Assembly: GCA_028687435.1 (NCBI GenBank)
Contig: JAQUAF010000021.1
Coordinates: forward strand, 1-64,000
Length of the DNA: 64,000 nucleotides
Origin: Verrucomicrobiia bacterium
GTDB taxonomy: Bacteria; Verrucomicrobiota; Verrucomicrobiia; JABWAM01
Direction of reading: 5' to 3'
Below are positions 1 to 8,607 of this stretch, piece after piece. The stretch's first letter is position 1. Each line of letters starts with the position of its first letter. The position numbers and the translations under genes are program-made. The notes beneath the pieces are model-generated. The model was not told where the DNA came from, did not search any database, and saw nothing but the letters and a program-made list of their open reading frames with translations.

Positions 1-182
1 TGGCATTCTGAACTCATTCCCAGTGCAAAATAGTCTGCCCAACAAATTTTCAGACGTTGGAGACCCAATCGCCATGCCAAAATCCTGCCTTGTCACACCC
101 TGAAAACTCGGTACTCTCAAGTTCATAAAGGAAACGCTCCCATTTTGGAAAGTTTTCAAAATAATGCAAACGCAGCCACGTC

Positions 183-3100
183 TCATTGCAGTCTCTTCCT
201 TGCGCCATCCACAAGCTTCAAGGCTTCCTCGAGGGTTTCCACGCCACTCACTCCAAGAAGATACAAGGAAAAAGAGGCGGTTTCCCCCGGACAAATATTC
301 ATGGGTTTTCCAATTTTGGCCAGCCCCTTGATATTTGAACGGAATACCTCCAGATTATAACCGCCGCTCGATTTGCTGTCATAAAACACAAGCCCTTCCT
401 TGATCTGCGGAGGAAGGATATAGAAAAGGCCTGTTTTCTCCGCCGGATCGAAAGCGCCCATGTAATTTTTAGTTAAGTTCACAAAGTCCGAAAAAAGCTC
501 AGGCGTTGCCTCATTAAATCCGGAACACCTCATCCGTTCTTCCGATGGAATGGCAAAGAGGTCCCCGGCGGGACTCTTGCCGATTGAAAACTCCGTGTGC
601 GCCCGCCAGTGAAAAAGATACTGATAGGGATCCTGCTGATATAACGCCTCCTCTTTGGGAGCAAGGTTACTCACCTTATAATCAATTTTCAAGAAAGGCT
701 GGCCTTTTTCCAAACTCATCATCCTTTCCAACTTGAAGGTTGCGCCCGGTGTCAGACTTGCGGGAACGGCGACTGATGCTGCGATAACAATCCTGTTTGG
801 CGAGGCTTCCATGATTTTGAAATCCCAATTCAGATGGGAAAGCGACCATTTCCACTCCCCCCAGTCTTCGTATCCGCCAATATCCAGCCATTCCCGTTGC
901 TTCAGCTTGTCCCAATTTTCACGAACCTCCTCCGGATAATCCTGTTTAAGATTGTCAATATTCAAGTGAATCGTCGGAACTCCGCCCACATTGAATTCCA
1001 CTATTTTTCCCCCGGTCTCAAGAATCGTTATGTCCAAAACGGAATTTTTGATTTTATATGCCAGATGACCGTAATAATCGACAATTTCCAAGGTGACAGG
1101 CCATGAATCCAACTCTTTCAGGGAGCCAAAAACATCCGCATGGCAAAGATAATACCTCGCCCTGTCCATCCGGCCCCTTTGCCGCTGTCTTTCCGCCTCC
1201 GCCACAAGCGACCGATAAGCCTTGCACACGTTCGGCGCACTTTTGGCCCGCGCCAGAAGAATCTCAAGCTCTTTCGCATCCAATATCTTCAACGCCTCAC
1301 CAACCGCAGCTTTTTCTTCTTTTCCATAACAAACTTTTGCGCGACACAAAAGGTCGTTGTATAAAAAAAGATCCATCCCTTGATTTTTCAAAAAAGATAT
1401 CTTTTCTTCCAACATCTTCAGGCTCGGATCCGACTTGACCGTGAATTGCCGGTGAAAAACCTTTTTTTTGCCATCATGAGCGGCTTCAAAGCGAATCAGA
1501 TTCTGTCCTTCCTTCAATAAAACCGCATGAGAAAAGGAACCGTCATTGGAAAGATTAACGGCATTCCCATCAACCGATATGCTGGCATTCTTTTCCGCTT
1601 TGCCGGAAAAAACAACAGCATTGACATTGAGGGTTGCATTCTCGGGAAAATCTGATTGCAAAAGGATCAGCGGTTTTTTCTTCACCTCGATAATTTCCTT
1701 CGCGATCAATTCTCTCACCCGGTAGAGAGCGGCCGAATCCTTGGTTGAATCACCAGGGGCGTTTGAAAGAAAACCGATCAATTCCTGGATTCTTTTTTTC
1801 GAAGAATAGCCTGAAAATTCAAGATTTTTCTTGGTTCCATCCAGCATTTTTTCCAATACCCAAAAATAGGCATAATCCTCCATCGCCTCCCGGACATTCT
1901 CCCAACGGATGCTATTTACCAAGGGGCCGTTACCCGAAGGATGGGGATAAAGCGCCACCGCACCTCCTGCGGGCGTCATGTCCTGGGGGCCTGAGCGGGG
2001 AGTTGGATCATCCAACGGTGAAACCTTTCGGTTGCGCCAGTTATTCACAGACCAAAGAAGAAGCCCCTTTAATTCCGCTTGATAAGCCCACCATGTGTAC
2101 AAACGGTGCTCAACCAGCGGAATTTCAAGGCTCATTGGATAGTTATACCCCCAGAGTTCCTCTTTTTTTTCCATCCGCGATCTGCAAATTTCAGGAACAT
2201 ACAATCCAGGAAAACCCATCACCCAAATGTCATAGGCGTCGCTGCTCCCATATAAACCGGGTTCCGGCTGTTTTGTTACCATCGTGGGAATCTTGGGGCA
2301 ACCTTTTTTGATAATTTCCGCGAGTCGGCAAACCCTGTCAAAATCCGCCCGTTGCGGCTCGTCGTAGACATAGGCCATGCAACAATCAAGCAACCCTTTT
2401 TCTTCAAGATGCTTTCCAATTTGCCGACAATACTCTTCAAAATATTTTTCAAATTCAGGGGTCTGAAGATCAAAATCCAACCATTTGCCTCGATCACTCC
2501 AAAGCCCTCCGGAAAAGGCCGGCAAATCTTTTCTGCCAATACCCGGAATTGGAAACCGCGTATGAAAACCGTATTGTGCGATGGGTTTGAAATATTCATC
2601 AAACTCCGCAAAATCGGTTATTGATAAACGACCATCTTTCAGTTGAATCTTCGGCCAGTTTCCATCATAAAAGGAACGTCCTCCAGCAACCCGGTGTTCT
2701 TTAAAGTTCTGGTAGGCCTCAACCAGAATCTCTTTTGAAGGGCGTCGATCAAACCTGGTTGCCCATCGATCATTAAATTCAAAATAGGTTTTTAATGGAT
2801 TTTCTTTTGGAAGGGTAAAATCCCACACCGTCAGTTTCAGCAAAGTCTCACCAAAAAATTTATTACCGGCGAACATCCTTATTTTTCCCGTATATTCTCC
2901 GGCCTCCGCTTCTGCGGGAATTCGCACCGTAATCCAAAACGGCTGTGATTTGCCCGCCACCACATCCGCCTTGCCCTGGGGCAGCAGAAGATCAAAGCGC
3001 GGTCCCAGGCTATTGAGATTTCTGATTGCCTTCGTGATATTCACGCAGCCGGCGGCATTCCATTTGATCAGTTCTTTTTTTATGCAATCCACCCCGCATT

Positions 3101-3950
3101 TCAGATCCGTAAGATCCAAATGGACATCCTTCAATTCCTGGCGCGCCGATATGACCAGTTGAAAGGGCTCATATTCGCCCTTAGCCGCACAAATTGTCGC
3201 CGAGGCATCGACTGGCAGCTTTTCCAGGAGCGGAAAATCCGCGACGGGGAGAACATTGGCAGAAGGGTTTTCACACCAAACAACGGCTTCCGGCGCCGAT
3301 AATAAGCGACGAGCCAGAACCGAGCAAGGCATGGCCAACGCAGTCTGTTCCACAGGCTGAATTATTATTTCATCAATCCATACCGTTCCCCTGCCTTTAG
3401 CCCCCAGCCAAATATAGCCGTGAACCGTCTTGGGGTCGGTAAAAAAGTCACTGGTAAAATACGCATACTGATTTGCCGGCGCCTTGGGGTGGAAAAACAT
3501 TTTATTGAGATCCCTGCCGTTTTCGTCCCGAAAGCCAATTTTACCGATAATCTCAGGGTAACCTTCAGCCAATGAAGTTGTTCGATAATAAAAACCAAGA
3601 CGATATTGCTTCGCCGCCTCCATGCAAAGACGGGAATTGGAAATATAGGTTGAAGCGTTGTCACTTTCCCCTTTCAGGATCAAACATTTCCCCTTGAACG
3701 CCCCATCACTTTCAACAACCACCTTGCTTTCCTTATTATACTTTGGATCCACATTCCATAAATTCACCCCGTCCTCAAACCCCCCGTTGGAGATGCAAGG
3801 CGCATTCGTTTTGGCATGGTTTTCGTTTATGTCTGCAGGCGCGGCAAAAAAGCCCGATCTGTTGCCAACACCTCCAGGAAAACAGCATATTCCAGAAATA
3901 AAAACCCATTTGGCCAGATTTTTAAAAAAAGACAGCTTTTGCAAGTTCAT
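183..3950 (-). CDS. Large exported GH123/DUF4091-like protein with N-terminal carbohydrate-binding-like region
   Basis: ORF 183..4112; signal-like start MNLQKLSFFKNLAKWVFISGICC at 3950; DUF4091-type motif GPLVNSIRWENVREAMEDYAYFWVLEKML. The upstream part of the ORF reads into the IS element. Confidence 0.75.
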   Translation of the reverse strand: MNLQKLSFFKNLAKWVFISGICCFPGGVGNRSGFFAAPADINENHAKTNAPCISNGGFEDGVNLWNVDPKYNKESKVVVESDGAFKGKCLILKGESDNASTYISNSRLCMEAAKQYRLGFYYRTTSLAEGYPEIIGKIGFRDENGRDLNKMFFHPKAPANQYAYFTSDFFTDPKTVHGYIWLGAKGRGTVWIDEIIIQPVEQTALAMPCSVLARRLLSAPEAVVWCENPSANVLPVADFPLLEKLPVDASATICAAKGEYEPFQLVISARQELKDVHLDLTDLKCGVDCIKKELIKWNAAGCVNITKAIRNLNSLGPRFDLLLPQGKADVVAGKSQPFWITVRIPAEAEAGEYTGKIRMFAGNKFFGETLLKLTVWDFTLPKENPLKTYFEFNDRWATRFDRRPSKEILVEAYQNFKEHRVAGGRSFYDGNWPKIQLKDGRLSITDFAEFDEYFKPIAQYGFHTRFPIPGIGRKDLPAFSGGLWSDRGKWLDFDLQTPEFEKYFEEYCRQIGKHLEEKGLLDCCMAYVYDEPQRADFDRVCRLAEIIKKGCPKIPTMVTKQPEPGLYGSSDAYDIWVMGFPGLYVPEICRSRMEKKEELWGYNYPMSLEIPLVEHRLYTWWAYQAELKGLLLWSVNNWRNRKVSPLDDPTPRSGPQDMTPAGGAVALYPHPSGNGPLVNSIRWENVREAMEDYAYFWVLEKMLDGTKKNLEFSGYSSKKRIQELIGFLSNAPGDSTKDSAALYRVRELIAKEIIEVKKKPLILLQSDFPENATLNVNAVVFSGKAEKNASISVDGNAVNLSNDGSFSHAVLLKEGQNLIRFEAAHDGKKKVFHRQFTVKSDPSLKMLEEKISFLKNQGMDLFLYNDLLCRAKVCYGKEEKAAVGEALKILDAKELEILLARAKSAPNVCKAYRSLVAEAERQRQRGRMDRARYYLCHADVFGSLKELDSWPVTLEIVDYYGHLAYKIKNSVLDITILETGGKIVEFNVGGVPTIHLNIDNLKQDYPEEVRENWDKLKQREWLDIGGYEDWGEWKWSLSHLNWDFKIMEASPNRIVIAASVAVPASLTPGATFKLERMMSLEKGQPFLKIDYKVSNLAPKEEALYQQDPYQYLFHWRAHTEFSIGKSPAGDLFAIPSEERMRCSGFNEATPELFSDFVNLTKNYMGAFDPAEKTGLFYILPPQIKEGLVFYDSKSSGGYNLEVFRSNIKGLAKIGKPMNICPGETASFSLYLLGVSGVETLEEALKLVDGARKRLQ

Positions 3951-3959
3951 ACATTTTAT

Positions 3960-5527
3960 GGTTCTATAGCAGAATTTGTGGGTTGTGAGGATAGTTTTCA
4001 AGATGATTGGAGGGGCTGAGGGTTGGGAGAAGAGACCAAGGTGGAGGTTAGTGACGGCGGCAACCTCCCGGCAAGCATCGCGCCAAGAGGACTTGTCACG
4101 CTGCTTGCCCACCTCCCTGACGGAGGGGCATCGCTGCTTTTTGCCCCTTTTGGAGGGGGGGCAAAAAACAACGATGGAATAAAAGATGGCTGGTTCGAGG
4201 TGAAACCAAACCCCAAGGTTTGGCGGAATGAAAAATCCTCAACCCCAAACCAGCCATGCAACTGACAATCAAAACCATACTCAATCAAGTGCATCCACTC
4301 AAGAAATTCGTTTATGCCGACATCCGATTGGCAGAAACGGCAAATCTGTTGATCGAGGCGAAAATCGAACCGCGCAAAGGTTCCCACATCGTCTGTTCGG
4401 GGTGTCATCGGGAGGCCCCGGGATACGATGAGTTGTTGGAGCGGCGCTTTGAGTTTATCCCCTTGTGGTTGATTCCCGTGGTATTGCTCTACACCATGCG
4501 CCGGGTCGAATGCCCACGCTGTGGAGTCAAGGTTGAAGAGGTTCCCTGGGCCTGCGGAAAACACCAAATGGCCAAGGCTTACATGCAATTCCTGGCCGGC
4601 TGGGCCAAACGCCTGGCATGGAGCGTCACCGCCAAGGCTTTCAATACCACATGGGACTCGGTACGCCATTCGATTGAGTGGATGGTGGAGTGGGGCTTGG
4701 CCAACCGCTCGTTGGCAGGCATCACCGCCATCGGCATCGATGAAATCCACTGGGGCAGGGGCAAGGGGGCCAATCGTTTTCTGACTCTGGTTTATCAAGT
4801 CGACGCGGGTTGCCGTCGTCTGCTCTGGGTGGGGCGCAAACGAACCAAGGCCACCTTGCGTCGATGCTTCAAGGACTTGGGACCCGAGGTGATCGCCGGC
4901 CTGCGCTTTGTCTGTTCGGACATGTGGCAGCCTTATCTGTCGGTCATCGAGAAAATGGCCGGCCATGCCCTCAACATCCTGGACCCTTTCCATATCGTCA
5001 AAAAACTCAACGAAGCGGTGGACGCCGTGCGCCGGGAGGAAACCGCCGCCATGCGCCGCAGCGGTCGTCATCCGTGGTTGATCAATACACGCTGGATCTT
5101 GCTCAAGCATCAGAAAAATGTCCGGGGCCGCCAACGCGCTTCGCTTCGCCAATTGCTGGGCCTCAATCTCAAGACCATTCGCGCTTATCTGCTCAAGGAA
5201 TACTTCGCCAAGTTTTGGAAATATCGCTCGCTGGTTCATGCTCAGGACTTCTTCGACTTCTGGACACGCCAAGCCTTGCAGTCGCGTTTGGAGCCCATGC
5301 GTAAAGTCGCCAGAATGCTGCGGGCTCACGAACCCCTGATTTGGAACTGGTTCAAGGCCAAGGGCCAGTTCAGCAACGCCGTCGTGGAGGGCTTTAACAA
5401 CAAACTCCGGGTGGTCACCCGTCGCTCCTACAGCTTTCGCACCTATCAAATTATGGAGTTGGTTCTTTATCATACGCTGGGAGAGCTACCGGAGCCCCAT
5501 CAAACCCACAGATTTTGCTGACGAGAT
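3960..5527 (+). mobile_element. ISL3-family insertion sequence (ends tentative)
   Basis: Left end GGTTCTATAGCAGAATTTGTGGGTT (3960) matches 17 of 25 bases of the reverse complement of the right end, ATCTCGTCAGCAAAATCTGTGGGTT (5527), at the same spacing. It encloses an ISL3-type transposase. Confidence 0.65.
4256..5521 (+). CDS. ISL3 family transposase
   Basis: 421 aa; N-terminal CxxC zinc-finger-like motifs (CSGCHRE, CPRCGVKVEEVPW); GIDEIHWGRG; CSDMWQPYLSVIEK; ILDPFHIVKKLNEAVD; FSNAVVEGFNNKLRVVTRRSYSFRTYQIMELVLYHTLG. Confidence 0.93.
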   Translation: MQLTIKTILNQVHPLKKFVYADIRLAETANLLIEAKIEPRKGSHIVCSGCHREAPGYDELLERRFEFIPLWLIPVVLLYTMRRVECPRCGVKVEEVPWACGKHQMAKAYMQFLAGWAKRLAWSVTAKAFNTTWDSVRHSIEWMVEWGLANRSLAGITAIGIDEIHWGRGKGANRFLTLVYQVDAGCRRLLWVGRKRTKATLRRCFKDLGPEVIAGLRFVCSDMWQPYLSVIEKMAGHALNILDPFHIVKKLNEAVDAVRREETAAMRRSGRHPWLINTRWILLKHQKNVRGRQRASLRQLLGLNLKTIRAYLLKEYFAKFWKYRSLVHAQDFFDFWTRQALQSRLEPMRKVARMLRAHEPLIWNWFKAKGQFSNAVVEGFNNKLRVVTRRSYSFRTYQIMELVLYHTLGELPEPHQTHRFC

Positions 5528-5534
5528 CTTTTTT

Positions 5535-5758
5535 GGCTCTTGGTTACTCGTGGTGGGTGAAAAAAGGGGGTTTTTTACAGGAAATGAGAGTGAAAATGGC
5601 AGGATTTGCCGCGCCATTGTTGGCCCCCAAACCCTCCATCCTCTGGTAAGAGGGTTTGGGGGCCAACAATGGCTGGGTTCTCGAGCGAACAACGGCCAAT
5701 TTTTATCCAAATGCGTGGAAAAACCTCAATTTTGACCCACTACGAGTAACGTAGAGGC
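5535..5758. mobile_element. MITE-like non-autonomous element with ISL3-type terminal inverted repeats
   Basis: Inward-facing ends GGCTCTTGGTTACTCGTGGTGGGTGAAAA (5535) and, reverse complemented, GCCTCTACGTTACTCGTAGTGGGTCAAAA (5758). Flanking 8-mers are TCTTTTTT (5527-5534) and TCTTTTTA (5759-5766). Confidence 0.6.
5614..5672. repeat. Perfect 23-bp inverted repeat (hairpin) with 13-nt loop
   Basis: CCATTGTTGGCCCCCAAACCCTC (5614-5636) / catcctctggtaa / GAGGGTTTGGGGGCCAACAATGG (5650-5672). Confidence 0.95.
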
Positions 5759-6557
5759 TCTTTTTATTCCCATCTTTTTCCGGCAAAGCCTCAATTCGTC
5801 CATTGATCCCATCGAGAATCGAAGCAAAAGGGACATCCAAAACTTCTGCAAATTTTCCATCGCGCAACAGCTTCACCTTTTCCGCGCTCAAGACATGATT
5901 GAAAACCCTGACCGTCCCAACGCATCCCTTGAAACAGACCTTTGGTTCGCTGGCCAGCGAACCAATGAAAAACTTGTCGTCCGGGACAGAAACCGTCATC
6001 CCCTCCCTTGTCCCGGTTGCCTGCAATTCGCCATTGATATAAATTTTTCCTGTGGCGGTTTGTCCGGAATATTCACGCACAACCACAATCTGAACCCACT
6101 CCCCGGCGCGAAGGGGATTGTTTTTCGTTTGAACCAAAGCCCCCCATTTTTGAGCATGCGAACGAAGGGAAATATTCTGACGCATAATAAAAAGCGCATA
6201 CGCCGCCTTGACATCCCCCTTTCTCAAGATCTGTTGAAATTCGGGCTCCACCGAATCCGGCTTGATCCAAATTTCAAGCGTCAAATCGCCCGTGAGGTTC
6301 AGGCTGACATCCTTTCCGCAAACAACCTGGTCTTTCGCATCACAGAACTGGATCGCCCCCGCCGGATTCCCCTTCCGGTCCGCCACCCATTTGGCGCCAA
6401 CAATCGTCCCATCACTCCTTCCGCATCCGTCCTTGACACGAGCCCCTCCTCCTTCGTCCGCCATCCATTCGCCCACCAAAGCCGCCGGAGCGGAAATCGA
6501 TCCCTCCAACAAAAAAAACACCAAGCAAAACAATATTTTGATCATATCCATTCCCAT
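5703..6557 (-). CDS. Exported LamG/concanavalin A-like lectin domain protein, C-terminus replaced by mobile-element sequence
   Basis: MGMDMIKILFCLVFFLLEG signal; LVGEWMADEGGGARVKDGCGRSDGTIVGAKWV and TLEIWIKPDS are LamG-like. The last ~19 residues (SLYVTRSGSKLRFFHAFG) are encoded inside 5703-5758. Confidence 0.75.
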   Translation of the reverse strand: MGMDMIKILFCLVFFLLEGSISAPAALVGEWMADEGGGARVKDGCGRSDGTIVGAKWVADRKGNPAGAIQFCDAKDQVVCGKDVSLNLTGDLTLEIWIKPDSVEPEFQQILRKGDVKAAYALFIMRQNISLRSHAQKWGALVQTKNNPLRAGEWVQIVVVREYSGQTATGKIYINGELQATGTREGMTVSVPDDKFFIGSLASEPKVCFKGCVGTVRVFNHVLSAEKVKLLRDGKFAEVLDVPFASILDGINGRIEALPEKDGNKKSLYVTRSGSKLRFFHAFG

Positions 6558-6651
6558 GATTCCACGGTTTTCGGTTCTCCCAATTCTTCCCATTGCATTG
6601 AACAAAGCCAACGGATAAAACACCATTTGAATCCTTTCGATTCTAAAATGT

Positions 6652-6673
6652 ACCATAATGCACCAAAAGTCAA
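6652..6673 (-). promoter_or_regulatory. Promoter/operator site 1 (shortened spacer)
   Basis: Minus strand TTGACT-N10-TATGGT with TGCATTATGGTACA overlapping the -10. Lacks ~7 bp relative to the other three sites. Confidence 0.45.
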
Positions 6674-6705
6674 ATTTTACCTGGCATGGCCCTGTTCAGA
6701 ACATG

Positions 6706-6811
6706 CAAAGGCGGCGGCGCGGGAGCTCCGCCCTCCATTTATTCGTTATGGACCCGATGGAGGGCGGGCCGCGTGAAACGCGGTAAATCTCCCGCACCGC
6801 CGCCGCCTTTC
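6706..6811. repeat. R1-type GC-rich palindromic intergenic repeat
   Basis: aaaggcggcggcgcgggagctccgccctccat...atggagggcgggccgcg...ctcccgcaccgccgccgcctt. Confidence 0.75.
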
Positions 6812-6841
6812 CATTGACGCCCTCAAACGTAAAAATCCCGG

Positions 6842-7462
6842 CTACTCATTCAATTTAAAACACCCATTCACCAACAGACTGCCCTCCACCCAACCGGCAT
6901 GGCCGTCAACATAAAGGAGATTGCATCCATTATTATGCCGGTACTGTCCAGCCCCCAGTTCCGTCACGGTCCCAATGCCCGTATTGTAAGAATCCGCCAT
7001 GATCAGCCGATCCGCGGGATTGACAACCCCGCTTAAATTCATGGGGGGATACGCACCCACTAACGCCGGTCTCAAATCCCCCGCGTACCGATTGTATCCA
7101 TAAGTATAATTCATTGAACCTGTGTCGATTCCCACCCTGGCCGTGGGACATTTCAACCACAGGGAACTTGCTTTATTCGTATCACGCATCCCCAAATAAC
7201 GCGGAAGCAACATGTGCCACATGACCGTGCCATTATGGTAGCTGGGAAGAAATCCATCGTAATCGTTGCTGTACGAATTGATCGCCACGCCAAACTGCTT
7301 GAGATGGCTCAGGCAATTGATTTGCCGGACCTTTTCCTTCGTTTTGCTCAAGGCGGGCAGCAGCAGCGAACACAAAATGGACAATATGCTGATGGTCACC
7401 AAAAGCTCCACCATCGTAAAGGCCTTCCAAAAACCAGCACCCCATGTCGGCGTTTTTTTCAT
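6842..7462 (-). CDS. Pseudopilin-like protein (prepilin N-terminal methylation motif, H-x9-DG type C-terminus)
   Basis: MKKTPTWGAGFWKAFTMVELLVTISILSILCSLLLPALSKTKEKVRQINCLSHLKQFG; C-terminal RHNNGCNLLYVDGHAGWVEGSLL. Starts 2 nt after the upstream stop. Confidence 0.88.
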   Translation of the reverse strand: MKKTPTWGAGFWKAFTMVELLVTISILSILCSLLLPALSKTKEKVRQINCLSHLKQFGVAINSYSNDYDGFLPSYHNGTVMWHMLLPRYLGMRDTNKASSLWLKCPTARVGIDTGSMNYTYGYNRYAGDLRPALVGAYPPMNLSGVVNPADRLIMADSYNTGIGTVTELGAGQYRHNNGCNLLYVDGHAGWVEGSLLVNGCFKLNE

Positions 7463-7463
7463 T

Positions 7464-8051
7464 TTATTCCTGTTCGATTTTTCCGCGAACCTTGACGGGA
7501 AGATCCGGTTCGGCCTTGTGCAGGATTCGCAACCACAGGAGGCGGACCAATTCCCGGGCAATCTCCTGCACGGAAAACTCATACCGCGTCACTGGAATGC
7601 CATAGTGATGGACAATCTCCTTGTTCGCCATGGTGACAACCAATGGTTGCCTTTTGGACACCCCCATCCCGCTCTGCAACAGGGCCAGGGCCACTCCCCG
7701 GGTCGCCACATCATCCGACACCAACAGCGCATCCGGCCATGATTTTCCGTCGGAACGCAACGACCGTTGTTTGATGACTTCCAAAACCTTTTCATGCGCC
7801 ATCCTCTCGGTCTGCGCGCCATTTTCGCCGCTCCGGCGCAACTGGCAAACCTCGGCTTTGGGCAATTTCAACTCGGCCACGGCATCGTAGATTCCATCCA
7901 AATCCTGTGAGTCGCTGGCGACAGTCCGCAAATAAACAATCCTTTTTACCCCTCTTTGGGCCGCAAGCTTCACGCATTCCTGCCCGAAGTGATAATGATC
8001 AAGAATCACATCCGTGGGCATGCCTTCCGCGGGAGGATTGTAACGCGCCAC
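7464..8051 (-). CDS. LacI-type effector-binding domain, C-terminal part of a frameshifted regulator
   Basis: Periplasmic-binding-fold style MPTDVILDHYHFGQECVKLAAQRGVKRIVYLRTVAS and WPDALLVSDDVATRGVALALLQSGMGV. The frame is open upstream (LDVEFSKQTWNLPVARYNPP) to ~8090. Confidence 0.7.
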   Translation of the reverse strand: MARYNPPAEGMPTDVILDHYHFGQECVKLAAQRGVKRIVYLRTVASDSQDLDGIYDAVAELKLPKAEVCQLRRSGENGAQTERMAHEKVLEVIKQRSLRSDGKSWPDALLVSDDVATRGVALALLQSGMGVSKRQPLVVTMANKEIVHHYGIPVTRYEFSVQEIARELVRLLWLRILHKAEPDLPVKVRGKIEQE

Positions 8052-8079
8052 CGGCAGGTTCCAGGTCTGCTTGGAAAAT

Positions 8080-8571
8080 TCAACATCCAGACCTCCTCAG
8101 GATTTGAATGATTCCATGAAAGGAGAGACTCTGCAAATCGCGGCTGAATCGCCGGTAACCCAGGGAATTTTGAAAATCATCCGGCGTTTTCAATCCGCCC
8201 AACCCATCATAATCCATGCATGCCAGGGAATGCTCCTTGTCCCCATCGATCTCCCGATGGATGCACTCCACCAGTTTCCGGTGAAAATAGGCGGTTTCAT
8301 CCGTCAAACGATATCCCAGCAAAATCCCGATCGCCGACTGGTCCGCCTTTCCCCGCACAAACGTCTTGCCGCGGGGTTGTCCGGCCAGCACTCCGGAAAC
8401 CCTCAAATGACGCAGGGATTTTTGAACCGTCCGATAATCCACCCCCCATTGCCTGGCCAAAGTCCGCGAGGAAGGCAGGGGTTCCCCCTCCTTCAACCCG
8501 CCCGACCTCACCAATCGCTCAAAATACCGCTCAATTTGCTCGTGAACCGACAGGGTCTGTTCGATCTGCAA
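8080..8571 (-). CDS. GntR-type winged-helix DNA-binding N-terminal part of the same regulator
   Basis: VHEQIERYFERLVRSGGLKEGEPLPSSRTLARQWGVDYRTVQKSLRHLRVSGVL. Likely TTG start at 8571 preceded by AGAGAGG (8578-8584). Listed ORF extends to 8619. Confidence 0.85.
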   Translation of the reverse strand: MQIEQTLSVHEQIERYFERLVRSGGLKEGEPLPSSRTLARQWGVDYRTVQKSLRHLRVSGVLAGQPRGKTFVRGKADQSAIGILLGYRLTDETAYFHRKLVECIHREIDGDKEHSLACMDYDGLGGLKTPDDFQNSLGYRRFSRDLQSLSFHGIIQILRRSGC

Positions 8572-8607
8572 ATCAAACCTCTCTGGAGCGGATTTTTTTA
8601 TCAATGA

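Noticed and set aside
4090-4165. Short GC-rich inverted segments in the IS left end (cctccctgacggagg, gccccttttggagggggggc)
   Set aside because: Imperfect and short; too little support to call separate elements.
3998-5473. 491-aa antisense ORF across the transposase
   Set aside because: Low-complexity translation antisense to a clear ISL3 transposase; a product of GC-skewed codon usage.
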